This document shows positions 26,538-34,525 of a DNA stretch of 61,860 nucleotides, piece after piece. The first letter of the stretch is position 1. Each line of letters begins with the position of its first letter. The DNA comes from Planctomycetaceae bacterium. Its GTDB lineage: Bacteria > Planctomycetota > Planctomycetia > Planctomycetales > Planctomycetaceae. The stretch spans positions 1 through 61,860 of the forward strand of contig JAJDEI010000054.1 of assembly GCA_029259845.1 (NCBI GenBank), read 5' to 3'. The position numbers were made by a program, and so were the translations under genes. Below the pieces are notes generated by a model. The model was not told the DNA's origin. It worked only from the letters and a program-made list of their open reading frames with translations, and made no database searches.

Positions 26538-27721
26538 TTGATGAGACGCGCCTCCACCAAATCGAGATGTTCGCAGATGCCGTCCGGATCGGTTCCCGTG
26601 ACGGCGATCTCCAGTTCGCGGATGCCGTCCAGATTGACGTCGAGTTCGTGGACCTCGTCCCCGCGATGCAGGGTGACATCCAGCAACACGCGACCGTCTC
26701 CCCGCAGGGTCACGCCGATTTCGGGCGAACAGCCGCCGATGTCTTCATCAATGCCCATCAGCCCCCGCAACCGCCGGTACTCGCGCCCCAGGCGATAGCG
26801 GAGCGTTGTGCCGGAATGGATCCAGAGGCCGTCGTCGTAGGACCGCCCTCCGAGAAGCAGCGGCTCGCCGCGCGAGTTGCGGCCGCGGCGGTATTGCCAG
26901 ATGCTCTTCAGCTCGGGCAAGAGGTCGTCGGGATACCGGACGGAGGCCGGGTCAAATTCGGCGAGCGAGCGAATCTTGCCGAGACTGAAATCGATTCGCC
27001 GCACCTCGGCGGCCGGGATCTTCGCCTTGACGCCGGACATCATCTCGACCGTAAAGGCATTCCCCTCTAACTGCACCGCCGTCGCCACGAGTTGCTGGCC
27101 GTCGGCGAGGTCGAAGCGGCACAGCGGCGTTGCCCCGGCCGATTTCGTGGCGGCGTAGATCACGCCGAACACGCGGCTGCGCGGAATGGGGATCGCACGT
27201 CCGTCCAGCAACAAGTTGACCGATTTTGCGTTGATCGCTCCAACGACTCCTTCCACATGGTCGAGGGCATCCCCCTTGCGGACAACGACCAAGTCGTCCG
27301 GCTGGTCGCGTTCCAGCAGCGTCTGCCAGGCGGCTGTGAGCTTGGCATCCGTCCTCGACAGCCGCACATTCGCAACAAACGCCTTGGGCACGCGCAGTTC
27401 CCCCAGTTGCGGACTGCTGAGCGTTGCTTCTCGCTGTGACGCCGAGAATTCGCCGGGCAGCAACAACGAGCCGTCGCGAAGCGTGACGCCGATCTCTGAC
27501 CGGACAGCGGCGAGCGCCTCGCCGGCAGCGTCCGCGGACGGTCGGACTTCGTGCAATTCGTCAGCGGCAATCGCCCGGGACTCTCCGTCGACTGCCACAA
27601 CAACCTCCGCCGACGAGACCGACTGCAACTCACCCGCCAGATGCTCCCCGTCGAGCTTCGTTACTTCGACAGGCAGCCCTGAGAGAACCACCAGGCAGAC
27701 GATTGCGGATGAAGTGAGCAT
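26534..27721 (-). CDS. NPCBM-domain secreted protein
   Basis: 395 aa with an N-terminal signal peptide (MLTSSAIVCLVVLSG). Residues 25-250 are beta-rich and contain two similar segments (TKLDGEHLAGELQSVSSAEV and, later, FDLADGQQLVATAVQLEGN) that look like repeated small beta units. The C-terminal ~130 residues are an NPCBM/NEW2 module, a carbohydrate-binding-like domain: SYDDGLWIHSGTTLRYRLG, FRLLRGLMGID-type text (RRLRGLMGIDEDI) and HELDVNLDGIRELEIAVTG. NPCBM modules usually accompany glycoside hydrolases; here it stands with a protease. ATG 27721 is preferred over GTG 27739. Overlaps the protease gene. Confidence 0.8.
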   Translation of the reverse strand: MLTSSAIVCLVVLSGLPVEVTKLDGEHLAGELQSVSSAEVVVAVDGESRAIAADELHEVRPSADAAGEALAAVRSEIGVTLRDGSLLLPGEFSASQREATLSSPQLGELRVPKAFVANVRLSRTDAKLTAAWQTLLERDQPDDLVVVRKGDALDHVEGVVGAINAKSVNLLLDGRAIPIPRSRVFGVIYAATKSAGATPLCRFDLADGQQLVATAVQLEGNAFTVEMMSGVKAKIPAAEVRRIDFSLGKIRSLAEFDPASVRYPDDLLPELKSIWQYRRGRNSRGEPLLLGGRSYDDGLWIHSGTTLRYRLGREYRRLRGLMGIDEDIGGCSPEIGVTLRGDGRVLLDVTLHRGDEVHELDVNLDGIRELEIAVTGTDPDGICEHLDLVEARLIK

Positions 27722-28012
27722 GGGACTTGTGGGGGACACCGTTTGAAATCGTTGCCGCGCCCAATGGGGGAAACGGCTGTTAAACTCGAATGGCGAAGTC
27801 AGAATGACGAAGGAAATCCGAAGCTCGAAATCCGAAACCTGAGATTCACACCTCGCCCGACGATCTGCTTGTTGTCACGACTTGACCAATCGGTCGAAAG
27901 GGATCGTTTCGCCGCTATTCGTTCGTGTTTCAGATTTCGAGATTCCTCCGTCATTGAGACTTCGACATTCGTCATTTTCGGGCAATTCTCCTCGCCACCC
28001 GCACACGGTTGA
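27722..28012. other. Gap upstream of the protease operon
   Basis: 291 bases with no gene, visibly more AT-rich than its surroundings. Motifs such as GAAATCCGAAGCTCGAAATCC and TCAGATTTCGAGATT suggest a degenerate GAAATC inverted repeat (about 27810-27950). Probably holds the promoter of the NPCBM-protease operon. Confidence 0.4.
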
Positions 28013-29077
28013 TCACCGCTGGGGTGCTGTGCGTTCGGCGAGTTTTTTGAGGTATTCTTCGACGGCCTGACGATAGTGTTGCGGGAACTGGCGATTAATG
28101 AGGTTTTTGGCATCCGTTTCCGCCTTGTCGGGCAGTCCGCCCCAGTTGTCGCCATGACCGAGGTCCGTGGGATCGACTTCGCCCGGTCCCTTGCCGCCGC
28201 CGATTTGGGAGTCCTGCATCGGGTTTCCGGAGGGACTGCCCTGCGGCGAGCCCTGTCCGCCGGCACTCGCACTGCTGCTGTTGCCCTGCTGCGACTCGAG
28301 TTTCTCAATCAGTTCGTCCAGGGTGGCGATGATCTTCTCTTCGACCTCCTGCACGCGCGGTCCGCCGTGACCGAGCGACAGGCGGCGGCGGACATCCTTC
28401 ATCTGCCGCGCCACTTCGCCGAGCGATTTCTCCTCGACCTGCTGGAGATCGGACTGCATCAGCGAGGCGAGCGAGCGATAGCGGGTGGGGAGGTTTTCGG
28501 TCTGTTCCAGCAGAAGCGTGATCGTCTTCAGGCCTTCTTCTTTGAGCAGCGACCCGTGCTGGCAAACCGCCCGGTAGAACAGACAAGCTGCCGGATCGAC
28601 CAACTCCCCCGGGTCGATTTGATCGAATAACGCGAGCGCCTCATCGTATGCTCCGGCGACCGCCAGATAGCGGGCGAAAAAGAACTTGACATTGTGCTCG
28701 TAGAACGGATCTCCGTCCGCCGCGTCCAACGCCGCAAACGAGGACGGCAGCCGCCAAACCGGACGCTCCAGGCAGGCATCGGCCATCTCGCGGACGTCCT
28801 CGTCAGCAAGATAGAACGTCTGCATGACGGCATTGAAGCGGGAATCGGCCGACGGCTGCAGCAGCTCCGATTGCCACACGTTTTCAATCGCCTCACGAAG
28901 GGCCTCGTCCAGCGCGACATGTTCCGCGGCCCACGCCAACGACTTCGCCTTCGCCTCAGCGGTCGAAAGCGGCGCATAGACGACAGCATCCTCAGCGCAC
29001 GCGACGGCCTGTCCCGTGACGAGCAGCAGGCCGCACAAGGCGATGTGCGTGACAATTCGTGGCATCAAATACGTCAA
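28013..29077 (-). CDS. Secreted helical protein, unknown
   Basis: 354 aa. Signal peptide at the N terminus (cleavage near VACA). Residues 35-255 are mostly helical with TPR-like character (FFFARYLAVAGAYDEALALFDQI, DPAACLFYRAVCQHGSLLKEEG); residues 260-320 form a Gly/Ser/Gln-rich linker; the tail KNLINRQFPQHYRQAVEEYLKKL is helical. The TTG at 29077 has GAGGA at ideal spacing, while the ATG at 29065 does not. It ends the series of envelope genes that starts with the BatA gene. No known family; by location it may be part of the same envelope complex. Confidence 0.7.
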   Translation of the reverse strand: MTYLMPRIVTHIALCGLLLVTGQAVACAEDAVVYAPLSTAEAKAKSLAWAAEHVALDEALREAIENVWQSELLQPSADSRFNAVMQTFYLADEDVREMADACLERPVWRLPSSFAALDAADGDPFYEHNVKFFFARYLAVAGAYDEALALFDQIDPGELVDPAACLFYRAVCQHGSLLKEEGLKTITLLLEQTENLPTRYRSLASLMQSDLQQVEEKSLGEVARQMKDVRRRLSLGHGGPRVQEVEEKIIATLDELIEKLESQQGNSSSASAGGQGSPQGSPSGNPMQDSQIGGGKGPGEVDPTDLGHGDNWGGLPDKAETDAKNLINRQFPQHYRQAVEEYLKKLAERTAPQR

Positions 29078-29098
29078 GGAGTCATCCTCGATTGGGAC

Positions 29099-30949
29099 TC
29101 AACGGTTCTTGCCGACCGACAGATCGTAGGTCGCCTCGTGGATACGCAACTGGCGAACGCCCAACTTCTGGAGAAACTCCAGATCCTCCGGTTCGGTTGC
29201 CTGCTCGCCTTCAAAGGCTTTTCCGTATTGTTGCGTTAGCCGGTTGATCTGAGTTTGCAGGGAGCGAACCATCTTCAGTTCGGCGAGGGCGTCGACCAGG
29301 GACGGGTCGCCTTGTTCGCTCTGCGGACTCTCGCCGTCTTGCGGTTTTTGATCCTGCTTCTCCATCTCGCGCTGCAGGGCGAAAATCATCTCTTCGAGCG
29401 ATTCCACGATCAGCCGTTCGAGGAGCTGTGTCGTGCCGGCCGTCAGTCCCCGTTCCAATCGGCCGCTGACCGCTTGCATGTTGTCGCGCATCATCTCGAC
29501 CGCTTCCGGGAAGGCGACCGACGAGCCTTCCTCTTTGAGCAGCATGAGTGCTTTTTCCGCTTCGGTGACGTTCTTCGATTCATCGCGGCTGAGTTTGGTC
29601 GACCGGGTGAAATGACGGTCGTCATCGCGTTCGTCGAGGGGGACCCGGTCGAGCTTGAGCGTGCCGTTGTTGATGTCGAGTTGCAGTTCGAGCATCCGCT
29701 GAAAGCGCGCTTCCAACATGGCCAGAAACAGCTTTTGCTCTTCCTCGCGGAGTTGCCGCAGGATTTCCTCCAGCTCTGCCTTCATCTCCTCCAGCCGGGC
29801 AATGGCGGCGTCCTGTTCGTCGGACGCTTCGTCCAGCTTTTCCTGCTGAAGCTGCTCGATCGCCTGCTGCATCCGTTCGCGGGCCTGTTCGAGCTGCTCG
29901 CGTCCGGGCGTCTGTTGGTCCTGCGGTTGCTGTTGTTGGGACGGTTGCTGCTGTCCTTGCTGCGGTTGGCCTTGCTGCTGCCCCGGTGACTGCTGTTGCT
30001 GGCGCTGCGGCTGTTGCCCTTCGGGCGGCGGCCCTTTCGACGGCTGACTCTCGGACGGTTGGCCCTCGGACGGCTGCTGTTCGCCGGCCGGTTCGTCGCC
30101 GGACTGCTCTTCATCAGGCCGCTTGTCTCCGGACTTTTTCTGGTCGGCTGACTCGCCGCCTGATTTTTCGCCGTCCGTCCGTTCGCCCTCAGGTTGCTCC
30201 CCGTCCTGCGGGGACGATTCGCTTTGTTCGCTGTCCTGCGATCGCTGCTCGGCATTGCGGTCTTCGGCGAGTCGCTCGGCATCCTGCTGGTCGATCTTGT
30301 CGGCGAGTTTCTCGGCCGCCTCGGCGACGCGCTTCTGGTCTCCCTGAAGCTCCTGGGCGTTGCCGCCGCGCTCGGTGTCCGCCCGGACGTCCTTTTCCTG
30401 GCCGATGAGCCGCTGCGTGTCCTTGAGGATGTCCTGGATGCGGGCGATCTCGGCGGCGAGCCGGTCGTGCTCGTCTTCACTCTGCAGGTGCTTGAGGAGA
30501 GCGGCCAGATCGACGAGGAGTTGCTCCTGCCGCGATTCCGCGTCACCGTAGAGCACGTCCCCGGTTTCCGTCGGCGTCAGCGCTTCTGCGATTTTGTCCA
30601 TCTGCGCGGCGATCCGCAGCGCCGTGCTCTTGCTCCGTGCATCGCTCAGCAGTTGGGCCCGGTCGGGATCGGTGCGGCGGGTGTACTCGGCCAGTTCGAG
30701 GAGTTTCTCCTCAAAACGCCGGTAGTCGTTCAGGAGGGCCTGCTCGAGCAGATGCAGTTGCTCCTGCTGGGCGTCGATTTCTGGAGTGGCGTCGTCTGGA
30801 GTGGCCTCGTCTTGGGCGGCGGCGTCCGTCACTCCCTGTGGTTTGGCCGACGAATCGGGCGCATCGTTCTGCCCCAGGACGGTCGCCGCGCCGATGCAGC
30901 TCGCCAGATACCCCGCGAAGAGTCCGATGATCAGTTTTCGTGGAAACAT
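29099..30949 (-). CDS. Secreted Gln/Glu-rich coiled-coil protein
   Basis: 616 aa. Signal peptide (MFPRKLIIGLFAGYLA) then long amphipathic helices with coiled-coil character (about 50-210 and 355-590). Between them, residues 215-355 are a low-complexity linker: acidic Ser/Glu/Gly-rich first (SEQSESSPQDGEQPEG), then Gln-rich (GQQQGQPQQGQQQPSQQQQ). The C terminus is a structured helical part ending in YDLSVGKNR. Only 22 bases separate it from the next gene. Such linkers suggest a stretched periplasmic protein. No family recognised. AAGGCGA precedes the ATG; the frame extends upstream to 31009 with unlike residues. Confidence 0.75.
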   Translation of the reverse strand: MFPRKLIIGLFAGYLASCIGAATVLGQNDAPDSSAKPQGVTDAAAQDEATPDDATPEIDAQQEQLHLLEQALLNDYRRFEEKLLELAEYTRRTDPDRAQLLSDARSKSTALRIAAQMDKIAEALTPTETGDVLYGDAESRQEQLLVDLAALLKHLQSEDEHDRLAAEIARIQDILKDTQRLIGQEKDVRADTERGGNAQELQGDQKRVAEAAEKLADKIDQQDAERLAEDRNAEQRSQDSEQSESSPQDGEQPEGERTDGEKSGGESADQKKSGDKRPDEEQSGDEPAGEQQPSEGQPSESQPSKGPPPEGQQPQRQQQQSPGQQQGQPQQGQQQPSQQQQPQDQQTPGREQLEQARERMQQAIEQLQQEKLDEASDEQDAAIARLEEMKAELEEILRQLREEEQKLFLAMLEARFQRMLELQLDINNGTLKLDRVPLDERDDDRHFTRSTKLSRDESKNVTEAEKALMLLKEEGSSVAFPEAVEMMRDNMQAVSGRLERGLTAGTTQLLERLIVESLEEMIFALQREMEKQDQKPQDGESPQSEQGDPSLVDALAELKMVRSLQTQINRLTQQYGKAFEGEQATEPEDLEFLQKLGVRQLRIHEATYDLSVGKNR

Positions 30950-31125
30950 GATTGTCGCCTTGCGGCTGGAGACAAGTCCGAAACACAATTCCGCGTTTGA
31001 AGCACCCACGTCGCTTGCGGTTTCGCAGAAGGATCGAGGTTACGGGAGCTGCTGCGACCGGGCTAATCCGCCATCGGACTTGATCCCGATTTCAGGCAAC
31101 TCAATGGATGACGAGTCCCGATGGC

Positions 31126-33504
31126 CTACTCCCCGGGAAACGCTCCTTCAATTAAGGATCGGACCTTTGCGCCTTTCGTCAAGTTCCGGATTTCTTCCTG
31201 CTTTTCGCGAATTGATTGCAATCGCTTGACCAGTTCATTGAACGTCTCGCGGCGTCGCATCTCGTTGAGCACGCCCTCCATCCGCTTGAGCATCGCGTCG
31301 GTGTCGTCGATGGCCGTCTGGATTTCGTTCGAGGAATCCTCCTCTTGCGAGTGCACGAGTTTGAACAGGGCGATCGCCTCGTCGATTTCAGGATAGTCGA
31401 AATCGTTGATTTCGTGGAGAGGAGTCAGGATTCCGTCGTCGATTCGCTCCAGCATGGTCGACGTATCGACCCGGTTGTTGACCAATTCCTCGCGGATATC
31501 GGCGAACAATTCCTCGACGGCACGGGTCTCGGTGTGATTCTTCCGCAGCGAATTCAAACGGCGGTCGGCGGCGACGGACAGCGATGTGTTGATTTCGTCC
31601 CGCATCGCCTCGTCGGCTTCGGTCGGCTGTTCCAACGCCTGCAGATCGCCCGCTTCGAGACTCAACCGGTGATGGGCGGCCAGATCGTCCCGGGCTTCCT
31701 GCACCTCGCTGATGATCTGTTCGAATCGCAGCCGCAGATTCAGTTCCTTGTCGTACAGGATCGACAGCAGGTCCTCGCCAGAGACGACCCGGAACGAATA
31801 CACCTCGCCGTGGCTCTCATGCGGACCGGAGATGTTGTCGGCGTCCTTCGCGAAGACCGTCAGGATCAGTTTCTGGCCGAGGCTCAGTTCCAACGGGCGG
31901 ACGTTGAACGGCTCCGGTGCGTCCTCGCCGGAGTCGCCCAACCGAAACTCCTTCTGCCCGGCGGGCGACGATGCCAGTTCGGTGAAGTCGTAGTCCGTCT
32001 GGTCATCGACCCGGAAACCGAAACGGGCGGCGGCGACGCCATAGTCATCCGTAATCGTCCCTTCGACCGGGATCCGTGCCAGCCGCGTGATGGAGCGTCC
32101 GATCCCCCTGAGCCGCGTTTCCACAACCGGCGGCAAATCGACGATGCCGCTAATCGTCAGGCGGATGGGCTCGGCACTGCGGATGTCGTCCGCATCATAC
32201 AGCTCGAATTGCAACGGGACGTCGGGAGGGATCGGCACCCTGCCGGTCCATTCCGACACCCGTGCTCCCGCGTCGGCTGCGTCAGCCGCATCTTCTGCCG
32301 CGTCAGCGCTGAGGATCATCGGGACTCGGTAGCGGCGGCCGGCGGCGGACAGCCACTGATGGTTGAACGCCCAACCGGCGGACAGAATTCGCAGCCTCAC
32401 GTCGGTGACCGGCTTGTTCATCTCCGACTCGAGCGTGAACAGCGTCCCCACCGGAAGCGACACCTGCGTCCCCTGCACTTGCACCAACTGGTCGGCGAAG
32501 GCGTTCATTCCGGTGTAGGCGGGGTAATCGCATTCGAGTCGGATCGCATCGATTCGCGGCGGTTCAACGACCTCGACCCGATAGGGCAGACGGTTGGTGA
32601 AGTCGCCCCCCACGACATGCAGCTGATGATCGTCCATTGCGCGGGTGAGGGCATGCCGAAACGTGCGGTCGCCGATCTGCGTCATCGTCACCCGTCCGCG
32701 GCTGCTGCCGGTCTCCCCGAGGGTCCGGTAATGCAGCGTCACCTGTTCGGGCACCTCCTTGTCCTCGGGCACCTCGACACGAATGACCAGGTCGGCCCCG
32801 CGGGGGTGCCGGTAGACGTGCTCCGTCGTCAGCGGGATGAAGCGGTCTCCCGGTTGGACGACGGCACCGACCGACAACGCCGATCGGCGGAACGGGTCCC
32901 AGTAGTTTTCCTCGCCCAACACAAAGGCCGAGTACCAACGATGGACCGCCGCCGCATCGGCCATGCCCAACCCGGCGATCGAGGCCAGAAGCAGAATGGC
33001 CGTCGTCAAGGCCCGCCGCAACGGTCGACGGTCGAAAACGGAAGCGACGTCGAGATCATGCGCGGCTCTGGCCGCGTCGGCCATTGTCCTTCGCTGCATG
33101 GCGGAGCCGAGCGGCGAATCGCTTTCGCCCCAGTTCTCATCGATTTCGACCGCCGTAATCAGCCGGTCGTCAAGTTCCGGGAACCGCCGTTCAAGCACCA
33201 ACGCCAGCGCGCGGCTGCGGATCCGCCGCAGGAGCCGCGCAACGACCCACGTCAACACGCCTGCCACCAAGCAGCACAACATGAAAATCACAAACGCCGA
33301 CCGCAGCCAGGCGGGCAACTCCAACCGGCTGATGCGGAAATACACCCAGTCCGTCAGATAACTGACCCAGAACAACCCCGCCAGCACCGCGACGACCAGC
33401 GAGACCCCTTCGACAAGGACGTACCGCCGAATCCGCCCCCGCAGGTCCGCCAACACGCGGCGAACATCGTCCGGCAAACGGTCATATGAGGAGTGTTCAG
33501 TCAA
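31126..33504 (-). CDS. Large membrane protein (DUF4175-like), unknown
   Basis: 792 aa. Three hydrophobic helices lie in the N-terminal part (about residues 33-52, 67-92 and 165-185). The large remainder is predicted outside the cytoplasm: beta-rich, Ig-like stretches (VIRVEVPEDKEVPEQVTLHY, IDAIRLECDYPAYTG, RIPVEGTITDDYGVAAARFGF) up to about 590, then a helical, charged C-terminal third. This arrangement is seen in large planctomycete/alphaproteobacterial DUF4175-type proteins found beside BatA/VWA genes. Starts at TTG with no strong ribosome binding site. Function unknown; the neighbourhood suggests the cell envelope. Confidence 0.7.
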   Translation of the reverse strand: MTEHSSYDRLPDDVRRVLADLRGRIRRYVLVEGVSLVVAVLAGLFWVSYLTDWVYFRISRLELPAWLRSAFVIFMLCCLVAGVLTWVVARLLRRIRSRALALVLERRFPELDDRLITAVEIDENWGESDSPLGSAMQRRTMADAARAAHDLDVASVFDRRPLRRALTTAILLLASIAGLGMADAAAVHRWYSAFVLGEENYWDPFRRSALSVGAVVQPGDRFIPLTTEHVYRHPRGADLVIRVEVPEDKEVPEQVTLHYRTLGETGSSRGRVTMTQIGDRTFRHALTRAMDDHQLHVVGGDFTNRLPYRVEVVEPPRIDAIRLECDYPAYTGMNAFADQLVQVQGTQVSLPVGTLFTLESEMNKPVTDVRLRILSAGWAFNHQWLSAAGRRYRVPMILSADAAEDAADAADAGARVSEWTGRVPIPPDVPLQFELYDADDIRSAEPIRLTISGIVDLPPVVETRLRGIGRSITRLARIPVEGTITDDYGVAAARFGFRVDDQTDYDFTELASSPAGQKEFRLGDSGEDAPEPFNVRPLELSLGQKLILTVFAKDADNISGPHESHGEVYSFRVVSGEDLLSILYDKELNLRLRFEQIISEVQEARDDLAAHHRLSLEAGDLQALEQPTEADEAMRDEINTSLSVAADRRLNSLRKNHTETRAVEELFADIREELVNNRVDTSTMLERIDDGILTPLHEINDFDYPEIDEAIALFKLVHSQEEDSSNEIQTAIDDTDAMLKRMEGVLNEMRRRETFNELVKRLQSIREKQEEIRNLTKGAKVRSLIEGAFPGE

Positions 33505-33663
33505 TCGTTCGATCCCGGTTGAACGTGATTATGGGAAACTCGTCCGAATGTTCTGCGAATTCGTTGTCTGTTCTCCATGCGCTCGGCGGCGTCGGTGCTT
33601 TGGATCACCTGAATTCCAGTTTTCCTGCGAGTTCGAGAAGTGCCCCCAGAATCCGTTGGCTCG

Positions 33664-34329
33664 TTACCATGAATCAGGCTTCCGGATGGCTCCGCTCACA
33701 CCATCTCGGATCTCCGAGGGAAAATGGCATTTTCGGAGAAGCGCCATCGGAAGAGTGGCGTTGCGATCTGACGCCCCCCGCATTTCAGTCGCCGCTCCGC
33801 GATCGCGATCGCGTGCAGGCACATAGACAACGACGATTTTCTCCGGGAATCGTCTCTTGACAGCGTGAATTGCTGGCACAAGGTCAGAGTCCCCACTGAC
33901 AACCACGAGGACGTCACATTCGTTTTGGTAGGCATCATCAAGCATCTGGATTGCAATGCTGACGTCCGTTCTTTTTTCCTCCCAAGTTTGAAATCGCCTG
34001 TCGCCACCAAAGGCGCATGGTTGGACTCGGCATTCAACCCGCTTGCGTTTGTACCGTCCGATAATGACGTTGACGCGTTCCAGTGTGTCGAGTGCATTGA
34101 GGTACACTTGCTGCCGTGTGCCTGGGTTGCCGTGCATCACAGCCGTGAAGTAGTGAATTCTGACGACTTCGTCGTCCTGACGCAGTAAATCAAAATATTT
34201 TTGGAGGTTGAGCCACTTGTGCGGAGTTCCCTTGATGGAACCGTTGTACAGATTGAATCCGTCGATGTAGACAATCGCTCGACGTTTCTCACGGTTTTCC
34301 GGGAACAATACTGGTTGCTTTTCTGTCAT
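33664..34329 (-). CDS. NYN-domain (LabA/DUF88-like) putative RNase
   Basis: 221 aa. The PIN-like NYN fold is evident: AIVYIDGFNLYNG (first Asp), TDVSIAIQMLDDAY (central Asp) and VLVVVSGDSDLVPAI (third acidic motif). NYN proteins are metal-dependent ribonucleases or RNA-processing factors. The gene and its flanks (33505-34500) are clearly more AT-rich than neighbours and sit between two genes of the BatA/VWA group, which suggests insertion by transfer. The segment after residue 185 (RGASDRNATLP...) is not part of the domain. It has no good ribosome binding site at the ATG; the message may start close to it. Confidence 0.8.
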   Translation of the reverse strand: MTEKQPVLFPENREKRRAIVYIDGFNLYNGSIKGTPHKWLNLQKYFDLLRQDDEVVRIHYFTAVMHGNPGTRQQVYLNALDTLERVNVIIGRYKRKRVECRVQPCAFGGDRRFQTWEEKRTDVSIAIQMLDDAYQNECDVLVVVSGDSDLVPAIHAVKRRFPEKIVVVYVPARDRDRGAATEMRGASDRNATLPMALLRKCHFPSEIRDGVSGAIRKPDSW

Positions 34330-34338
34330 ATCTGATGT

Positions 34339-34414
34339 ATCATTTTAGATGATCAAGAAGACGACTCCCCGGCTGCTCATAGCCGGTTGGGCGGCCTACA
34401 TGGCCGCCTTTTTT
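34339..34414 (+). other. Possible short plus-strand RNA: operator-like repeat, hairpin and terminator
   Basis: Directly upstream of the NYN gene, on the opposite strand, lie ATCAT-tttag-ATGAT (34339-34353), a hairpin CCGGCT..AGCCGG (34369-34386) and a strong terminator (34390-34414). No plus-strand gene ends here, so the simplest reading is a short transcript or a terminator of unknown use. A 72-residue frame (34349-34567) spans it but shows no conserved feature. Confidence 0.35.
34390..34414 (+). terminator. Strong Rho-independent terminator, plus strand
   Basis: GGCGGCC-tacat-GGCCGCC followed by six T. It reads on the plus strand although all flanking genes are on the minus strand. Confidence 0.75.
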
Positions 34415-34525
34415 GTGAATTGGCGATTCCCAAATCCAATCTTCCCTCCCTCCGCGGACAGGCGAACCCGTAAGGGCGTGGTCCACCAACCGGAATCTGG
34501 CGACGCATCTGATTCTCACGATGGC

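Noticed and set aside
31216-33489. 757-codon plus-strand frame opposite the DUF4175-like gene
   Set aside because: Antisense shadow; the minus-strand frame has membrane helices and beta domains and continues the gene order.
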